The notes under the pieces are model-generated. The model did no database searches. It saw only the letters and a program-made list of their open reading frames with translations, and was not told the DNA's origin. A DNA stretch of 64,000 nucleotides from Fictibacillus arsenicus (GTDB lineage: Bacteria > Bacillota > Bacilli > Bacillales > Fictibacillaceae): assembly GCF_001642935.1 (NCBI RefSeq), contig NZ_CP016761.1, positions 310,001 through 374,000 on the forward strand, read 5' to 3'. Every line of letters begins with the position of its first letter. Position 1 is the first letter of the stretch. A program made the translations under genes and the position numbers. This document shows positions 52,285 through 60,399 of the stretch, one piece after another.

Positions 52285-54201
52285 TTGAGTATTTTACTAG
52301 TAGAAAATTTATATAAAACATATGGAGAGAAAACTCTCTTTGATAAAATTTCTTTTTCAATAAGCGAAAAACAAAGAATCGGGTTGATCGGTCCAAACGG
52401 CACGGGAAAGTCTTCTTTGTTAAAAGCTCTGTCAGGATTGGACCCCGCTGAACAGGGCAGCATCACTCACGCAAACCAGTTTCAGATTGAATACGTAGCC
52501 CAAGAGCCTGAGCTGGACGAAGAACTTTCTGTTTTGGAGCAGATCTATTATGGCGATTCAGCTATCATGCGTACGATGCGTGACTATGAGCAAGCTCTGC
52601 TGGATCTTGAAGCAGATCCTGCAAATGAGAAAAAGCTGCAGCGCTTAATGAATTGTCAGCAAAAAATGGACGAGCAAGAAGCATGGGAAGCGAACACCGT
52701 TGCGAAAACGGTTCTAACAAGACTTGGACTGCGCGATTTTTCAAGACAAGTGAAATTCTTGAGCGGCGGCCAGAAAAAGCGTGTAGCCATTGCTAAAGCT
52801 TTAATTCAGCCAGCTGACCTTCTAATACTGGATGAGCCGACAAACCATCTTGATAATGAAACAGTTGAATGGCTGGAAACATTTCTCGCTGGGTACAAAG
52901 GCTCGCTTTTAATGGTTACCCATGATCGTTATTTCCTAAACCGCGTGACGAATCATATTTTTGAACTAGATAACGGAAAACTCTATGTTTACGAAGGCAA
53001 TTACGAAACGTATTTAGAGAAAAAGGCAGAGCGTGAAGAGCTCGCACTGCAGAATGAAGATAAGCGTCAAAACACGCTAAGACGCGAATTAGCTTGGCTG
53101 CGCCGCGGAGCAAAAGCACGTACGACTAAGCAAAAAGCCCGTATTCAGAGGGTGGAGAGTCTGCAGGAGGAAACAGGTCCTGCTGCAAAAGGTTCTGTTG
53201 AATTTGCAATCGGATCACAGCGTCTTGGCAAAAAAGTAATTGAGGTAGAAAGTCTGTCTAAAAGTCTTGATGGCAAGAAGTTGGTTGACGGTTTGGATTA
53301 CTTGATTGTACCAGGTGAGCGTCTCGGAATCATCGGACCAAACGGCAGCGGAAAAACAACTTTGTTGAACATGCTTGCCGGTAGAATGAAGCCTGATTCT
53401 GGTTCAGTTGAAGTCGGTGAAACCGTGAAGATCGGCTATTACACTCAGGATCATGATGAACTCGATGGCAACCTTCGTGTGATCGATTATGTAAAAGAGA
53501 CGGCACAAGTAATCAGTACAGTTGATGGCCAGACGATTACAGCTGAACAGATGCTGGAACGATTCCTCTTCCCGCGCTATATGCAATATACGTATATTCG
53601 CAAACTTTCGGGCGGAGAAAAGCGCAGACTATATATGCTGAAGGTGCTGATGGAAGAACCGAACGTTCTGTTTTTGGATGAGCCGACGAATGACTTGGAT
53701 ATTCAGACTCTCGGTATTTTAGAAGAGTATCTGGAAAACTTCCCTGGTGTCGTTTTAACCGTTTCGCATGATCGTTATTTCTTAGATCGTGTAGTGGATC
53801 ATCTGCTGGCATTTGAAGGTGAAGGCAGGGTCGTCAGATTCCAGGGCAGCTACTCCGATTATATGGAGGAGAAAAAAGAGCGTGATGAGCGTGCAGCCTC
53901 TCTGAAAAAAGAAGCTGAGGCTGTCGCAGCTGAGGCGGCTGATGGCGGGAGCCAGCCGCGAAAAGAAAAGCGGAAAAAGCTATCTTATAAAGAGCAACAG
54001 GAATGGGACACGATTGAAGACCGCATTATGGCGCTTGAAGAGAAGAAAGAGCAGATCGAAGCTGAAATCGTTGCAGCGGGCAGTGACTTCGGACGAATCA
54101 GTGAACTGTATGCGGAACAGAAAAAAGTAGAGACAGAGCTCGAAACAACGATGGAACGATGGGAAGAGCTATCGCTGCTTGTGGAGGAACTGGAGAACTA
54201 A
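52285..54201 (+). CDS. ABC-F protein, Uup/YfmR type
   Basis: This 638-residue soluble protein has two ABC domains (Walker A GPNGTGKSS ~36-44 and GPNGSGKTT ~350-358; signatures LSGGQKKR and LSGGEKRR; Walker B LILDEPTNHLD and LFLDEPTNDLD). They are joined by the ABC-F interdomain linker (~240-300, rich in Arg/Lys). A C-terminal coiled-coil (~560-638) marks the Uup/YfmR branch. These proteins bind the ribosome E-site and help translation of difficult sequences. It starts at TTG after AAGGA. Confidence 0.92.
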   Translation: MSILLVENLYKTYGEKTLFDKISFSISEKQRIGLIGPNGTGKSSLLKALSGLDPAEQGSITHANQFQIEYVAQEPELDEELSVLEQIYYGDSAIMRTMRDYEQALLDLEADPANEKKLQRLMNCQQKMDEQEAWEANTVAKTVLTRLGLRDFSRQVKFLSGGQKKRVAIAKALIQPADLLILDEPTNHLDNETVEWLETFLAGYKGSLLMVTHDRYFLNRVTNHIFELDNGKLYVYEGNYETYLEKKAEREELALQNEDKRQNTLRRELAWLRRGAKARTTKQKARIQRVESLQEETGPAAKGSVEFAIGSQRLGKKVIEVESLSKSLDGKKLVDGLDYLIVPGERLGIIGPNGSGKTTLLNMLAGRMKPDSGSVEVGETVKIGYYTQDHDELDGNLRVIDYVKETAQVISTVDGQTITAEQMLERFLFPRYMQYTYIRKLSGGEKRRLYMLKVLMEEPNVLFLDEPTNDLDIQTLGILEEYLENFPGVVLTVSHDRYFLDRVVDHLLAFEGEGRVVRFQGSYSDYMEEKKERDERAASLKKEAEAVAAEAADGGSQPRKEKRKKLSYKEQQEWDTIEDRIMALEEKKEQIEAEIVAAGSDFGRISELYAEQKKVETELETTMERWEELSLLVEELEN

Positions 54202-54207
54202 TTTGAA

Positions 54208-54242
54208 AACACCTCTTGCGGCTGGCAAGAGGTGTTTTTTCT
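54208..54242 (+). terminator. intrinsic terminator
   Basis: AACACCTCTTGC (54208-54219) pairs with GCAAGAGGTGTT (54225-54236), loop GGCTG, followed by seven Ts. Confidence 0.88.
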
Positions 54243-54292
54243 TTAATAAGGAACTCGGCATTGGCCGAGGAACAATTTCATACATCCATATT

Positions 54293-54412
54293 CGTCGAAA
54301 AGCCTATAAACAAAACTGTTGGCCCATAAAAATTTTTGGAGGCTTATAAAATTTTTTGTGGGCTCATAAATAAATTTGAAGGCTCATAGATCTCTTTTTA
54401 GGCTCATAAATG
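54293..54412. repeat. 20-bp-period array, copy A2
   Basis: After GTCGAAAAG, units repeat at exactly 20 bp (54303, 54323, 54343, 54363, 54383, 54403), each beginning CnTATAAA or CTCATAAA and ending GG, with an AT-rich variable half. It has the same lead-in and core as array A1 at 27210, and lies at a convergent gene junction beside a bidirectional terminator. Confidence 0.8.
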
Positions 54413-54429
54413 TAAAATCACCAAAATAA

Positions 54430-54457
54430 AAGCCCTCACTTTTAAAAGTGAGGGCTT
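54430..54457. terminator. bidirectional intrinsic terminator
   Basis: AAGCCCTCACTTTT and AAAAGTGAGGGCTT form a perfect 14-bp palindrome just beyond the stop of the ykpA-like gene. Confidence 0.8.
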
Positions 54458-54467
54458 AAAAATTCGA

Positions 54468-56024
54468 TTAAAACACCTTCGTCGTCCAGCTTTCGCAGTT
54501 CCAGACTTCGTTTGCTACTTCTATATAGAATTCTGGTTCATGGGAGATCAAGAGGACGCTTCCTTTAAAGGCTTTCAACGCACGCATTAACTCGTCTTTT
54601 GCTTCAACATCCAAGTGGTTTGTCGGCTCATCGAGTACCAATACGTTATTTTCATGGTTGATCAGTTTGCATAAGCGTACTTTTGCTTTTTCGCCCCCGC
54701 TAAGAACTTCCACTTTACTCTCGATATGTTTTGTTGTTAATCCGCATTTCGCAAGAGCTGCGCGAACTTCATGATGAGAGAAACCAGGGAACTCGTTCCA
54801 GATCTCTTCGATACATGTGTTGTAGTTCGCAGATTTTACTTCTTGTTCGAAATAGCCGATCTCCAGGTTTTCACCGCGTTCAACTGAACCAGAAACAGGC
54901 TTGATTTCACCTAAAATACTGCGGAGCAAAGTTGTTTTACCTATACCATTCGCACCGACTAAAGCTATTTTTTGTCCGCGTTCCATGCGCAGGTTCAGAG
55001 GTCTCGACAATGGCTCATCATATCCGATCACGAGATCCTTCGTTTCAAAGATCAGCTTACTCGGTGTGCGGGATTCTTTAAAGTTGAACTCTGGCTTTGG
55101 CTTTTCTTTCGCCAGCTCAATTACATCCATTTTATCGAGCTTTTTCTGACGGGACATCGCCATGTTACGCGTTGAAACACGCGCTTTGTTCCGTGCTACG
55201 AAGTCTTTTAATCCGGCAATCTCTTGCTGCTGGCGCTTGAATGCCGCCTCCAGCTGGGATTTTTTCATCTCATGAACCGATTTAAAGTGATCGTAGTCGC
55301 CAACATAGCGGTTCAGCTCTTGATTTTCCATATGATAGATCAAGTTGATAACGCTGTTCAGGAACGGGATGTCATGCGAAATCAGGATAAACGCGTTTTC
55401 GTACTCCTGCAAGTAGCGCTTTAGCCATTCGATATGCTGTTCGTCCAGATAGTTTGTCGGCTCATCCAGCAATAGAATTTCAGGCTTTTCTAATAAAAGT
55501 TTTGCAAGCAATACCTTTGTACGCTGTCCGCCGCTCAAGTCGTGAACATCACGGTCAAGACCGATATCATCAAGTCCAAGACCTCGTGCGATTTCTTCAA
55601 CTTTTGCATCTATTACATAAAAGTCGTTATTCGTTAGTGTATCCTGGATTACACCAACATCTTCAAGCAGCTTCTCAAGCTCTTCAGGAGTAGCTTCACC
55701 CATCTTTTCGTACATGCTGTTCATTTCTGTTTCCATGTCGAGCAGATATTGAAACGCACTCTTCAGCACGTCGCGAATCGTCATTCCTTTTTGAAGAACG
55801 GTGTGCTGATCCAGATAGCCGACGCGTACTTTTTTTGCCCATTCAACTTTTCCTTCATCTGGCTTCAATTTGCCAGTGATAATATTCATAAAGGTAGACT
55901 TACCTTCACCATTTGCACCGATTAAACCGATGTGCTCTCCTTTTAGTAGACGGAAAGAAACATCGTTAAAAATAGCACGGTCACCAAAACCATGGCTCAA
56001 TCCTTGTACTGTTAAAATACTCAT
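54468..56024 (-). CDS. ykpA: ABC-F protein, YkpA/YbiT type
   Basis: This 518-residue protein has two ABC domains (Walker A GANGEGKST and GANGIGKTT; LSGGQRTK and LSGGEKAK; LLDEPTNYLD and LDEPTNHLD). The linker ~240-300 contains QQQEIAGLKDFVARNKA. It lacks membrane segments, as ABC-F proteins do, and length and motifs match YkpA (YbiT). It probably acts on ribosomes in translation or resistance. It is the second ABC-F gene here, convergent with the YfmR-like gene across array A2. Confidence 0.9.
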   Translation of the reverse strand: MSILTVQGLSHGFGDRAIFNDVSFRLLKGEHIGLIGANGEGKSTFMNIITGKLKPDEGKVEWAKKVRVGYLDQHTVLQKGMTIRDVLKSAFQYLLDMETEMNSMYEKMGEATPEELEKLLEDVGVIQDTLTNNDFYVIDAKVEEIARGLGLDDIGLDRDVHDLSGGQRTKVLLAKLLLEKPEILLLDEPTNYLDEQHIEWLKRYLQEYENAFILISHDIPFLNSVINLIYHMENQELNRYVGDYDHFKSVHEMKKSQLEAAFKRQQQEIAGLKDFVARNKARVSTRNMAMSRQKKLDKMDVIELAKEKPKPEFNFKESRTPSKLIFETKDLVIGYDEPLSRPLNLRMERGQKIALVGANGIGKTTLLRSILGEIKPVSGSVERGENLEIGYFEQEVKSANYNTCIEEIWNEFPGFSHHEVRAALAKCGLTTKHIESKVEVLSGGEKAKVRLCKLINHENNVLVLDEPTNHLDVEAKDELMRALKAFKGSVLLISHEPEFYIEVANEVWNCESWTTKVF

Positions 56025-56114
56025 CTATATAACACCTTTTCTGTCAGTAATTTGTACCCTCTTGATTATAGTATTGAATGGGGAAGGAACTCAATAGGTG
56101 TATGACGAATCGTG

Positions 56115-56146
56115 ACAATGAAAAAGCACCCAAGGAGAAAAATTCC
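56115..56146 (-). terminator. weak terminator of the small basic gene
   Basis: On the minus strand GCACTC..GGGTGC forms a short stem followed by TTTTTC, after the gene at 56164. Confidence 0.45.
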
Positions 56147-56163
56147 ATGAGTGCCTTCGTGTA

Positions 56164-56325
56164 TTATTCTTGTTCTCCAGTACGATTTTTAAAAGCTTCT
56201 TTTGTAGCCAGGTTTGTTGAATCAGTCTCATCGCTTTTTTGAACGAGTCTGTTTTGCAGAGTGTTATCTGGAAAACGGCCAGGGTGGCCTTTTTTCTTAT
56301 GTTCAAATTCTTTTCCGCGTGCCAT
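56164..56325 (-). CDS. small hydrophilic basic protein, unknown
   Basis: This 53-residue protein begins MARGKEFEHKKKGHPGRFP and has a highly charged, probably disordered sequence ending in TGEQE. AGGAG lies about 9 nt before the ATG at 56325; the longer frame to 56388 lacks a site. It resembles the many small conserved hydrophilic proteins of spore formers, but I do not recognise a specific family. Confidence 0.65.
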   Translation of the reverse strand: MARGKEFEHKKKGHPGRFPDNTLQNRLVQKSDETDSTNLATKEAFKNRTGEQE

Positions 56326-56388
56326 GTGTTTTTCACTCCTCGTCTCTTTACACCATATTGTGTCCAAAGAGAGGGGATTTATGAACAA

Positions 56389-56841
56389 CTAAAAAGGTTT
56401 TACGACCATTAAAACGATTAGTACAACAGCTAAACCGTGTAAAAGATAAACATAAGGGTCAAGCTGTTTATCAACGGTCCGATAAGAATCGGGCAGTTCG
56501 TCGCCTTCATGTGAGGCGAGAATCTCGCTCATTTGTTTTTGTTTCTTAGGAATGATACCAATAACAAGAATCTGTGCCAAAACATAAATAACCAGAGATG
56601 AGATGTACCAAACTTCACTAAAAAGTGCAGAATTTAAATAACCTAATAAAAGTCCAGTTGCAAGAAGTGTTAAGCTTCCAATCTTCGGCAAAGTTTCTAT
56701 CTTTGCATTCACTTCAAGTGCATATCGCGCCTGTGCGGCTGTTTTTGCGAATTTCGTAACGACTGGCATTGCAAAGCTTGCGCCTAGACCGACAATCGCT
56801 GCAATAATGTGTATCAAGACAATTGTTCCATATAGTGTCAT
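56389..56841 (-). CDS. DUF2269 family membrane protein
   Basis: This 150-residue protein has four hydrophobic segments, opening TIVLIHIIAAIVGLGASFAMP (a histidine in the first helix) and ending LDPYVYLLHGLAVVLIVLMVV. This matches DUF2269, a family of small integral membrane proteins of unknown function. ATG at 56841 follows GGGGGA at about 8 nt. It lies 63 nt upstream of the small basic gene and could be cotranscribed with it. Confidence 0.75.
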   Translation of the reverse strand: MTLYGTIVLIHIIAAIVGLGASFAMPVVTKFAKTAAQARYALEVNAKIETLPKIGSLTLLATGLLLGYLNSALFSEVWYISSLVIYVLAQILVIGIIPKKQKQMSEILASHEGDELPDSYRTVDKQLDPYVYLLHGLAVVLIVLMVVKPF

Positions 56842-56963
56842 ATAAATAATCCCCCATTTCAAAAAAATTTCTTTCCCCCACTCAATTTATTTCACTAAAC
56901 AGGATAATAGTCCTTCTTTTTATTAATGACTTTTATCCTAAGAGAACAAAAGGAGATGCAATA

Positions 56964-57668
56964 ATGAACCAAAAGGATGAAGTTTGGAACAAGCTGACCG
57001 AAGAAAAGCTCGGCAGATTTCCGTTTCCTTTAACAAATCGAATCCCAAATTTTAAAGGAGCAGAGGCTGCTGCAAAATACATAACCGATATGAAGGAGTA
57101 CAAAGAGGCTAAAGTAATCAAAGTTAATCCTGATTCGCCTCAGCTGCCGCTTAGAACTCAAATTTTAAAGGATGGAAAAATGCTGCTCGTGCCGACGCCA
57201 AGGCTTAAGGATGGTTTCATTCAAGTGAAGCCAGAGTGGGTTCCGAAGGGGGAAGAAAGAAAAGCGGCAAGCCTTTCAAGCATTATGAACTATGGGAAAG
57301 TGCTCCCTTTATCACTGATGCCTTCAATCCACTTGATTGTAGTGGGATCGGTTGCCATTCACCGTGACGGCAGAAGACTTGGAAAAGGCGAAGGGTATGC
57401 GGACAGGGAATATGCGATTATCCGCGAACTTGGGAATAAAGAAGTACCCGTGATCACTTCCATTCAAAGTGCTCAGCTGGTTAATGATAATATTCCTGTA
57501 CATGTGTTTGACTTAACCGTGGATTGGATTGCGACTGAAAAAGGATTGATCGAAACAAAATCACCTTATCCAAAACCGACAGGGATTGTCTGGGCAGAGG
57601 TAAGTGAAGAGGACATGGAAACCATGCCCGTTTTAAAAGAAATTAAAGAGTTGATCTCTAACAAATAA
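56964..57668 (+). CDS. 5-formyltetrahydrofolate cyclo-ligase family protein
   Basis: This 234-residue protein has a C-terminal GKGEGYADREYAIIREL motif related to the GxGxGYYDR of 5-formyl-THF cyclo-ligase (COG0212), and PTPRLKDGF upstream. The N-terminal ~60 residues (VWNKLTEEKLGRFPFPLTNRIPNF) and the greater length resemble the divergent MTHFSD-like branch, so folate turnover is plausible but not certain. AAAGGAG lies before the ATG. Its stop abuts the stop of the convergent DJ-1 gene. Confidence 0.78.
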   Translation: MNQKDEVWNKLTEEKLGRFPFPLTNRIPNFKGAEAAAKYITDMKEYKEAKVIKVNPDSPQLPLRTQILKDGKMLLVPTPRLKDGFIQVKPEWVPKGEERKAASLSSIMNYGKVLPLSLMPSIHLIVVGSVAIHRDGRRLGKGEGYADREYAIIRELGNKEVPVITSIQSAQLVNDNIPVHVFDLTVDWIATEKGLIETKSPYPKPTGIVWAEVSEEDMETMPVLKEIKELISNK

Positions 57669-58238
57669 TTATGACATAGAAGGTTCCTTAAAGTATTGCA
57701 AAGGACTTTTTTCATCTGCAGGTAGAATTTTTAGCTGACGCAATACTTCTTCAGCAAAGATAATATAGTTGGAGCCTGTAGCAGTGAGTACATTTTGATC
57801 TGTAACAAGATGTTCTTCTTTTTTGTTATTCCAGTTCATAACGGGCAGATACTGTGTGTCATTCTGAGTGAGGGAAGCGGTATATTTTACGTGGTTCAGA
57901 ACTCCGGCAGCTCCCAGCAATGCAGGCCCTCCGCATATCGCTCCAATCAGTTTGTTGCTATCGAAAAAGGAACGAATCATGTTTGTCACACCAGCGTCTT
58001 CAAGCAAGTGATAAGGATTTCCGCCTGGAATGATAAGGGCTGAGTAATCATCTGAATTAACATCATTAACCGTTGTATCAGGCATGATTTTTAATTTGCC
58101 GGCTGATGTGATCGTTTTGCTGATTGAATAGGGTGAGCATGTTACAAGTTCATAATTTGAACCATTTAAACAAGTGATTAAGATTGAAATTTCAAATTCG
58201 GCAAAAGAATCATAAACAAACAGTAATACTTTTTTCAT
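57669..58238 (-). CDS. DJ-1/PfpI family protein
   Basis: This 189-residue class-I-glutamine-amidotransferase-like fold protein has the nucleophile elbow GAICGGPALLG (Cys in AICGG) and IIPGGNPYHLL. It starts KKVLLFVYDSFAEFEI. Family members include peptidases, chaperones and glyoxalase-III-type enzymes; which applies is unknown. ATG at 58238 follows GGGGG at about 8 nt, dropping 23 residues of the longest frame. Its stop directly adjoins that of the folate gene, with no terminator between. Confidence 0.85.
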   Translation of the reverse strand: MKKVLLFVYDSFAEFEISILITCLNGSNYELVTCSPYSISKTITSAGKLKIMPDTTVNDVNSDDYSALIIPGGNPYHLLEDAGVTNMIRSFFDSNKLIGAICGGPALLGAAGVLNHVKYTASLTQNDTQYLPVMNWNNKKEEHLVTDQNVLTATGSNYIIFAEEVLRQLKILPADEKSPLQYFKEPSMS

Positions 58239-58383
58239 ATAATGGCCCCCTTTGGTATATCCAAATTTTAGCACCAGCTCATATGAATTTGCTACAAAAA
58301 CGAGCATAATTTATTTCTTGAAAGAATATATCTGAAACACAACTAAATAAACTCACAAAATAACGAAGACACAATCACACTAT

Positions 58384-58420
58384 GGCTCGATCTTTCATTT
58401 TTGGAAAGGCTGGGCTTTTT
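58384..58420 (+). terminator. orphan intrinsic terminator
   Basis: GGCTCGATCTTTC pairs with GAAAGGCTGGGC (one mismatch, G-T pairs) and is followed by five Ts, but no + strand gene precedes it (the upstream gene is on -). It implies a short unannotated RNA or a tcyP leader. Confidence 0.45.
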
Positions 58421-58472
58421 ATTGTGCAATAGAGGAGGTGGCTGCTAAAAGGATTCCCTCAGTAATTCCTAC

Positions 58473-58501
58473 TTGACAGATAGGTTTTATTGTATTAATT
58501 T
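58473..58501 (+). promoter_or_regulatory. tcyP promoter
   Basis: TTGACA (58473-58478), 17 bp, TAATTT (58496-58501), 30 bp before the GTG start. It has an AT-rich region downstream suited to a repressor such as CymR, but no clear box is claimed. Confidence 0.6.
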
Positions 58502-58531
58502 ATTTTAGTTAACTAAAGGGGGGACTTGTAG

Positions 58532-59920
58532 GTGACTACTTACTTAGTTTTATCAAATATTGCTATTATGCTTATACTTTTAGGTGTTTTGTTTTATATG
58601 CAAAAGAAACACGTCTCGTTTTCTAAACGTGTATTCACAGGCCTTGGATTAGGGATTCTCTTCGGTCTTGTTCTTCAGTACGGCTATGGTGCTGATTCTG
58701 AAGTTGCAGCAAAATCTACTGATTGGTTCAATCTAGTAGGCGGCGGATATGTAACGTTCTTAAAAATGATCGTTATGCCGCTTGTGTTCATTTCTATCCT
58801 TTCAGCGTTTACGCGCTTAAATCTTAAAGGAAATATCGGAAAATTAAGCGGATTAATTATCGGAATCTTAGTAGGAACAACTGCAATAGCAGCGGTTGTT
58901 GGGATTGGAACGTCTGTTGCTTTCGATCTTGAAGCTGTTCAAATCGAACAGGGTGACGCAGAAACTGCGCGCGGTGAGCAGATGGAAGGTACTTTTGCAG
59001 AAGTGAAAGACTTAACATTGCCGCAGCAGATTCTATCATTGCTGCCAGCTAATCCGTTTTTAGATTTTACAGGTGCTAGACCAACTTCAACGATTGCAGT
59101 TGTTATTTTTGCAGCATTCCTTGGGATTGCTTATCTGGGTGTGAAGCGCAAGCAAGAAGAACATGCTGAGCTTTTTGCGAAGATTGTGGATGCTTTTTAC
59201 TCGGTTATCATGCGTGTTGTTACATTAATTCTTCGTTTAACACCATACGGAGTACTTGCTTTAATGACAAAGACTGTCGCACTTAGTGATATGGGTGCAA
59301 TCGCGAAGCTCGGTAAGTTCGTCATTGCTTCTTATGTAGCACTTTTGATCATGTTTGGAATTCACTTGTTGCTGCTGACGTTTGCTGGGTTAAACCCAAT
59401 CACATATATGAAAAAATCATTCCCGGTACTATCTTTTGCCTTTACATCTCGTACAAGTGCAGGGGCGCTTCCTTTAAACATCCGTACACAAAAGAGCATG
59501 GGTGTACCTGATGGAATTGCGAACTTTTCAGGTTCTTTCGGACTTTCGATCGGCCAGAATGGATGTGCCGGAATCTATCCAGCGATGCTTGCTGTAATGA
59601 TCGCTCCAACTGTCGGAATTGATCCGCTGTCACCATCGTTCTTGTTGACGCTCGTGGTAGTTGTAGCGCTTAGCTCTTTTGGTGTAGCAGGTGTAGGTGG
59701 CGGAGCGACATTTGCAGCGATTCTCGTATTATCTGCGATGGATCTTCCGATTGCTCTTGCAGGTCTATTAATTTCTGTTGAACCATTGATCGACATGGGC
59801 CGTACAGCGGTGAATGTCAGCGGCGCGATGACATCGGGACTATTAACAAGTAAAGTTCAGAAACAATTAGATACGGATGCTTACAATGACAGTGAAAATC
59901 AAGTTGAAGTAAGTGCATAA
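58532..59920 (+). CDS. tcyP: L-cystine:cation symporter TcyP
   Basis: This 462-residue dicarboxylate/amino acid:cation symporter (DAACS) has eight helices plus re-entrant loops. Motifs TSRTSAGALPLNI (HP1 serine-rich loop), GQNGCAGIYPAML and the late AVNVSGAMTSG tip match TcyP (YhcL), a cystine importer of Bacillus. It starts at GTG with GGGGGGAC upstream. The Cys in the NGCAG segment is typical of the cystine branch. It is monocistronic with a tetraloop terminator after it. Confidence 0.92.
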   Translation: MTTYLVLSNIAIMLILLGVLFYMQKKHVSFSKRVFTGLGLGILFGLVLQYGYGADSEVAAKSTDWFNLVGGGYVTFLKMIVMPLVFISILSAFTRLNLKGNIGKLSGLIIGILVGTTAIAAVVGIGTSVAFDLEAVQIEQGDAETARGEQMEGTFAEVKDLTLPQQILSLLPANPFLDFTGARPTSTIAVVIFAAFLGIAYLGVKRKQEEHAELFAKIVDAFYSVIMRVVTLILRLTPYGVLALMTKTVALSDMGAIAKLGKFVIASYVALLIMFGIHLLLLTFAGLNPITYMKKSFPVLSFAFTSRTSAGALPLNIRTQKSMGVPDGIANFSGSFGLSIGQNGCAGIYPAMLAVMIAPTVGIDPLSPSFLLTLVVVVALSSFGVAGVGGGATFAAILVLSAMDLPIALAGLLISVEPLIDMGRTAVNVSGAMTSGLLTSKVQKQLDTDAYNDSENQVEVSA

Positions 59921-59933
59921 GGAATTAAGTGAG

Positions 59934-59966
59934 ACGACCTTGCCTTCGGGCAGGGTCGTTTTTTAA
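59934..59966 (+). terminator. intrinsic terminator with TTCG tetraloop
   Basis: ACGACCTTGCC (59934-59944) pairs with GGCAGGGTCGT (59949-59959) around TTCG, followed by six Ts. Confidence 0.9.
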
Positions 59967-60005
59967 TGGATTACAGAATAATAATAGAACGGAATAAATA
60001 ATACG

Positions 60006-60032
60006 CGCAGGATAATAGGATCCTGCGTTTAT
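60006..60032. terminator. second hairpin downstream of tcyP
   Basis: CGCAGGAT and ATCCTGCG form an 8-bp stem (60006-60027) followed by TTTATTTAT. It may be a back-up terminator. The remaining gap up to 60300 shows no gene. Confidence 0.45.
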
Positions 60033-60301
60033 TTATGTTTGTAAAAATTCGCTAAAAAGGTGTGAAGCCTTTCCAATTAGGGTAAAAATTAAAAACTGAA
60101 CTTTCTAAAAGAGGGGCATCCCATTACCAGCAGATGAAGGCTCTTCCAAATTCGTGAACATTGTATGTCAAAACTGTGATAAACTTGTGAGCTTTATTTG
60201 AAGTTCTCGTGACATTTCGTTACGGATAAGCCACATTTCAAGGGATTCTGATACTATGAGGGCAAAGGTTTTTTGTCATTTTGTTTTGCCTTTGATATCC
60301 A

Positions 60302-60330
60302 TTGTGATTTTTTTCACAATGTACTATAAT
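60302..60330 (+). promoter_or_regulatory. qox promoter with overlapping Rex-like operator
   Basis: TTGTGA (60302-60307) and TATAAT (60325-60330) with 17-bp spacing form a good promoter. TTGTGATTTTTTTCACAA (60302-60319) matches the Rex consensus TTGTGAANNNNTTCACAA at all but one defined position and covers the -35. Binding of Rex would block the promoter. Confidence 0.65.
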
Positions 60331-60399
60331 CACTTGTGGTTCGATGTATAAAAGGCAAAATGAATGCTTTTAAATAGAGAAAGGAAGGTGGACCTGGTG

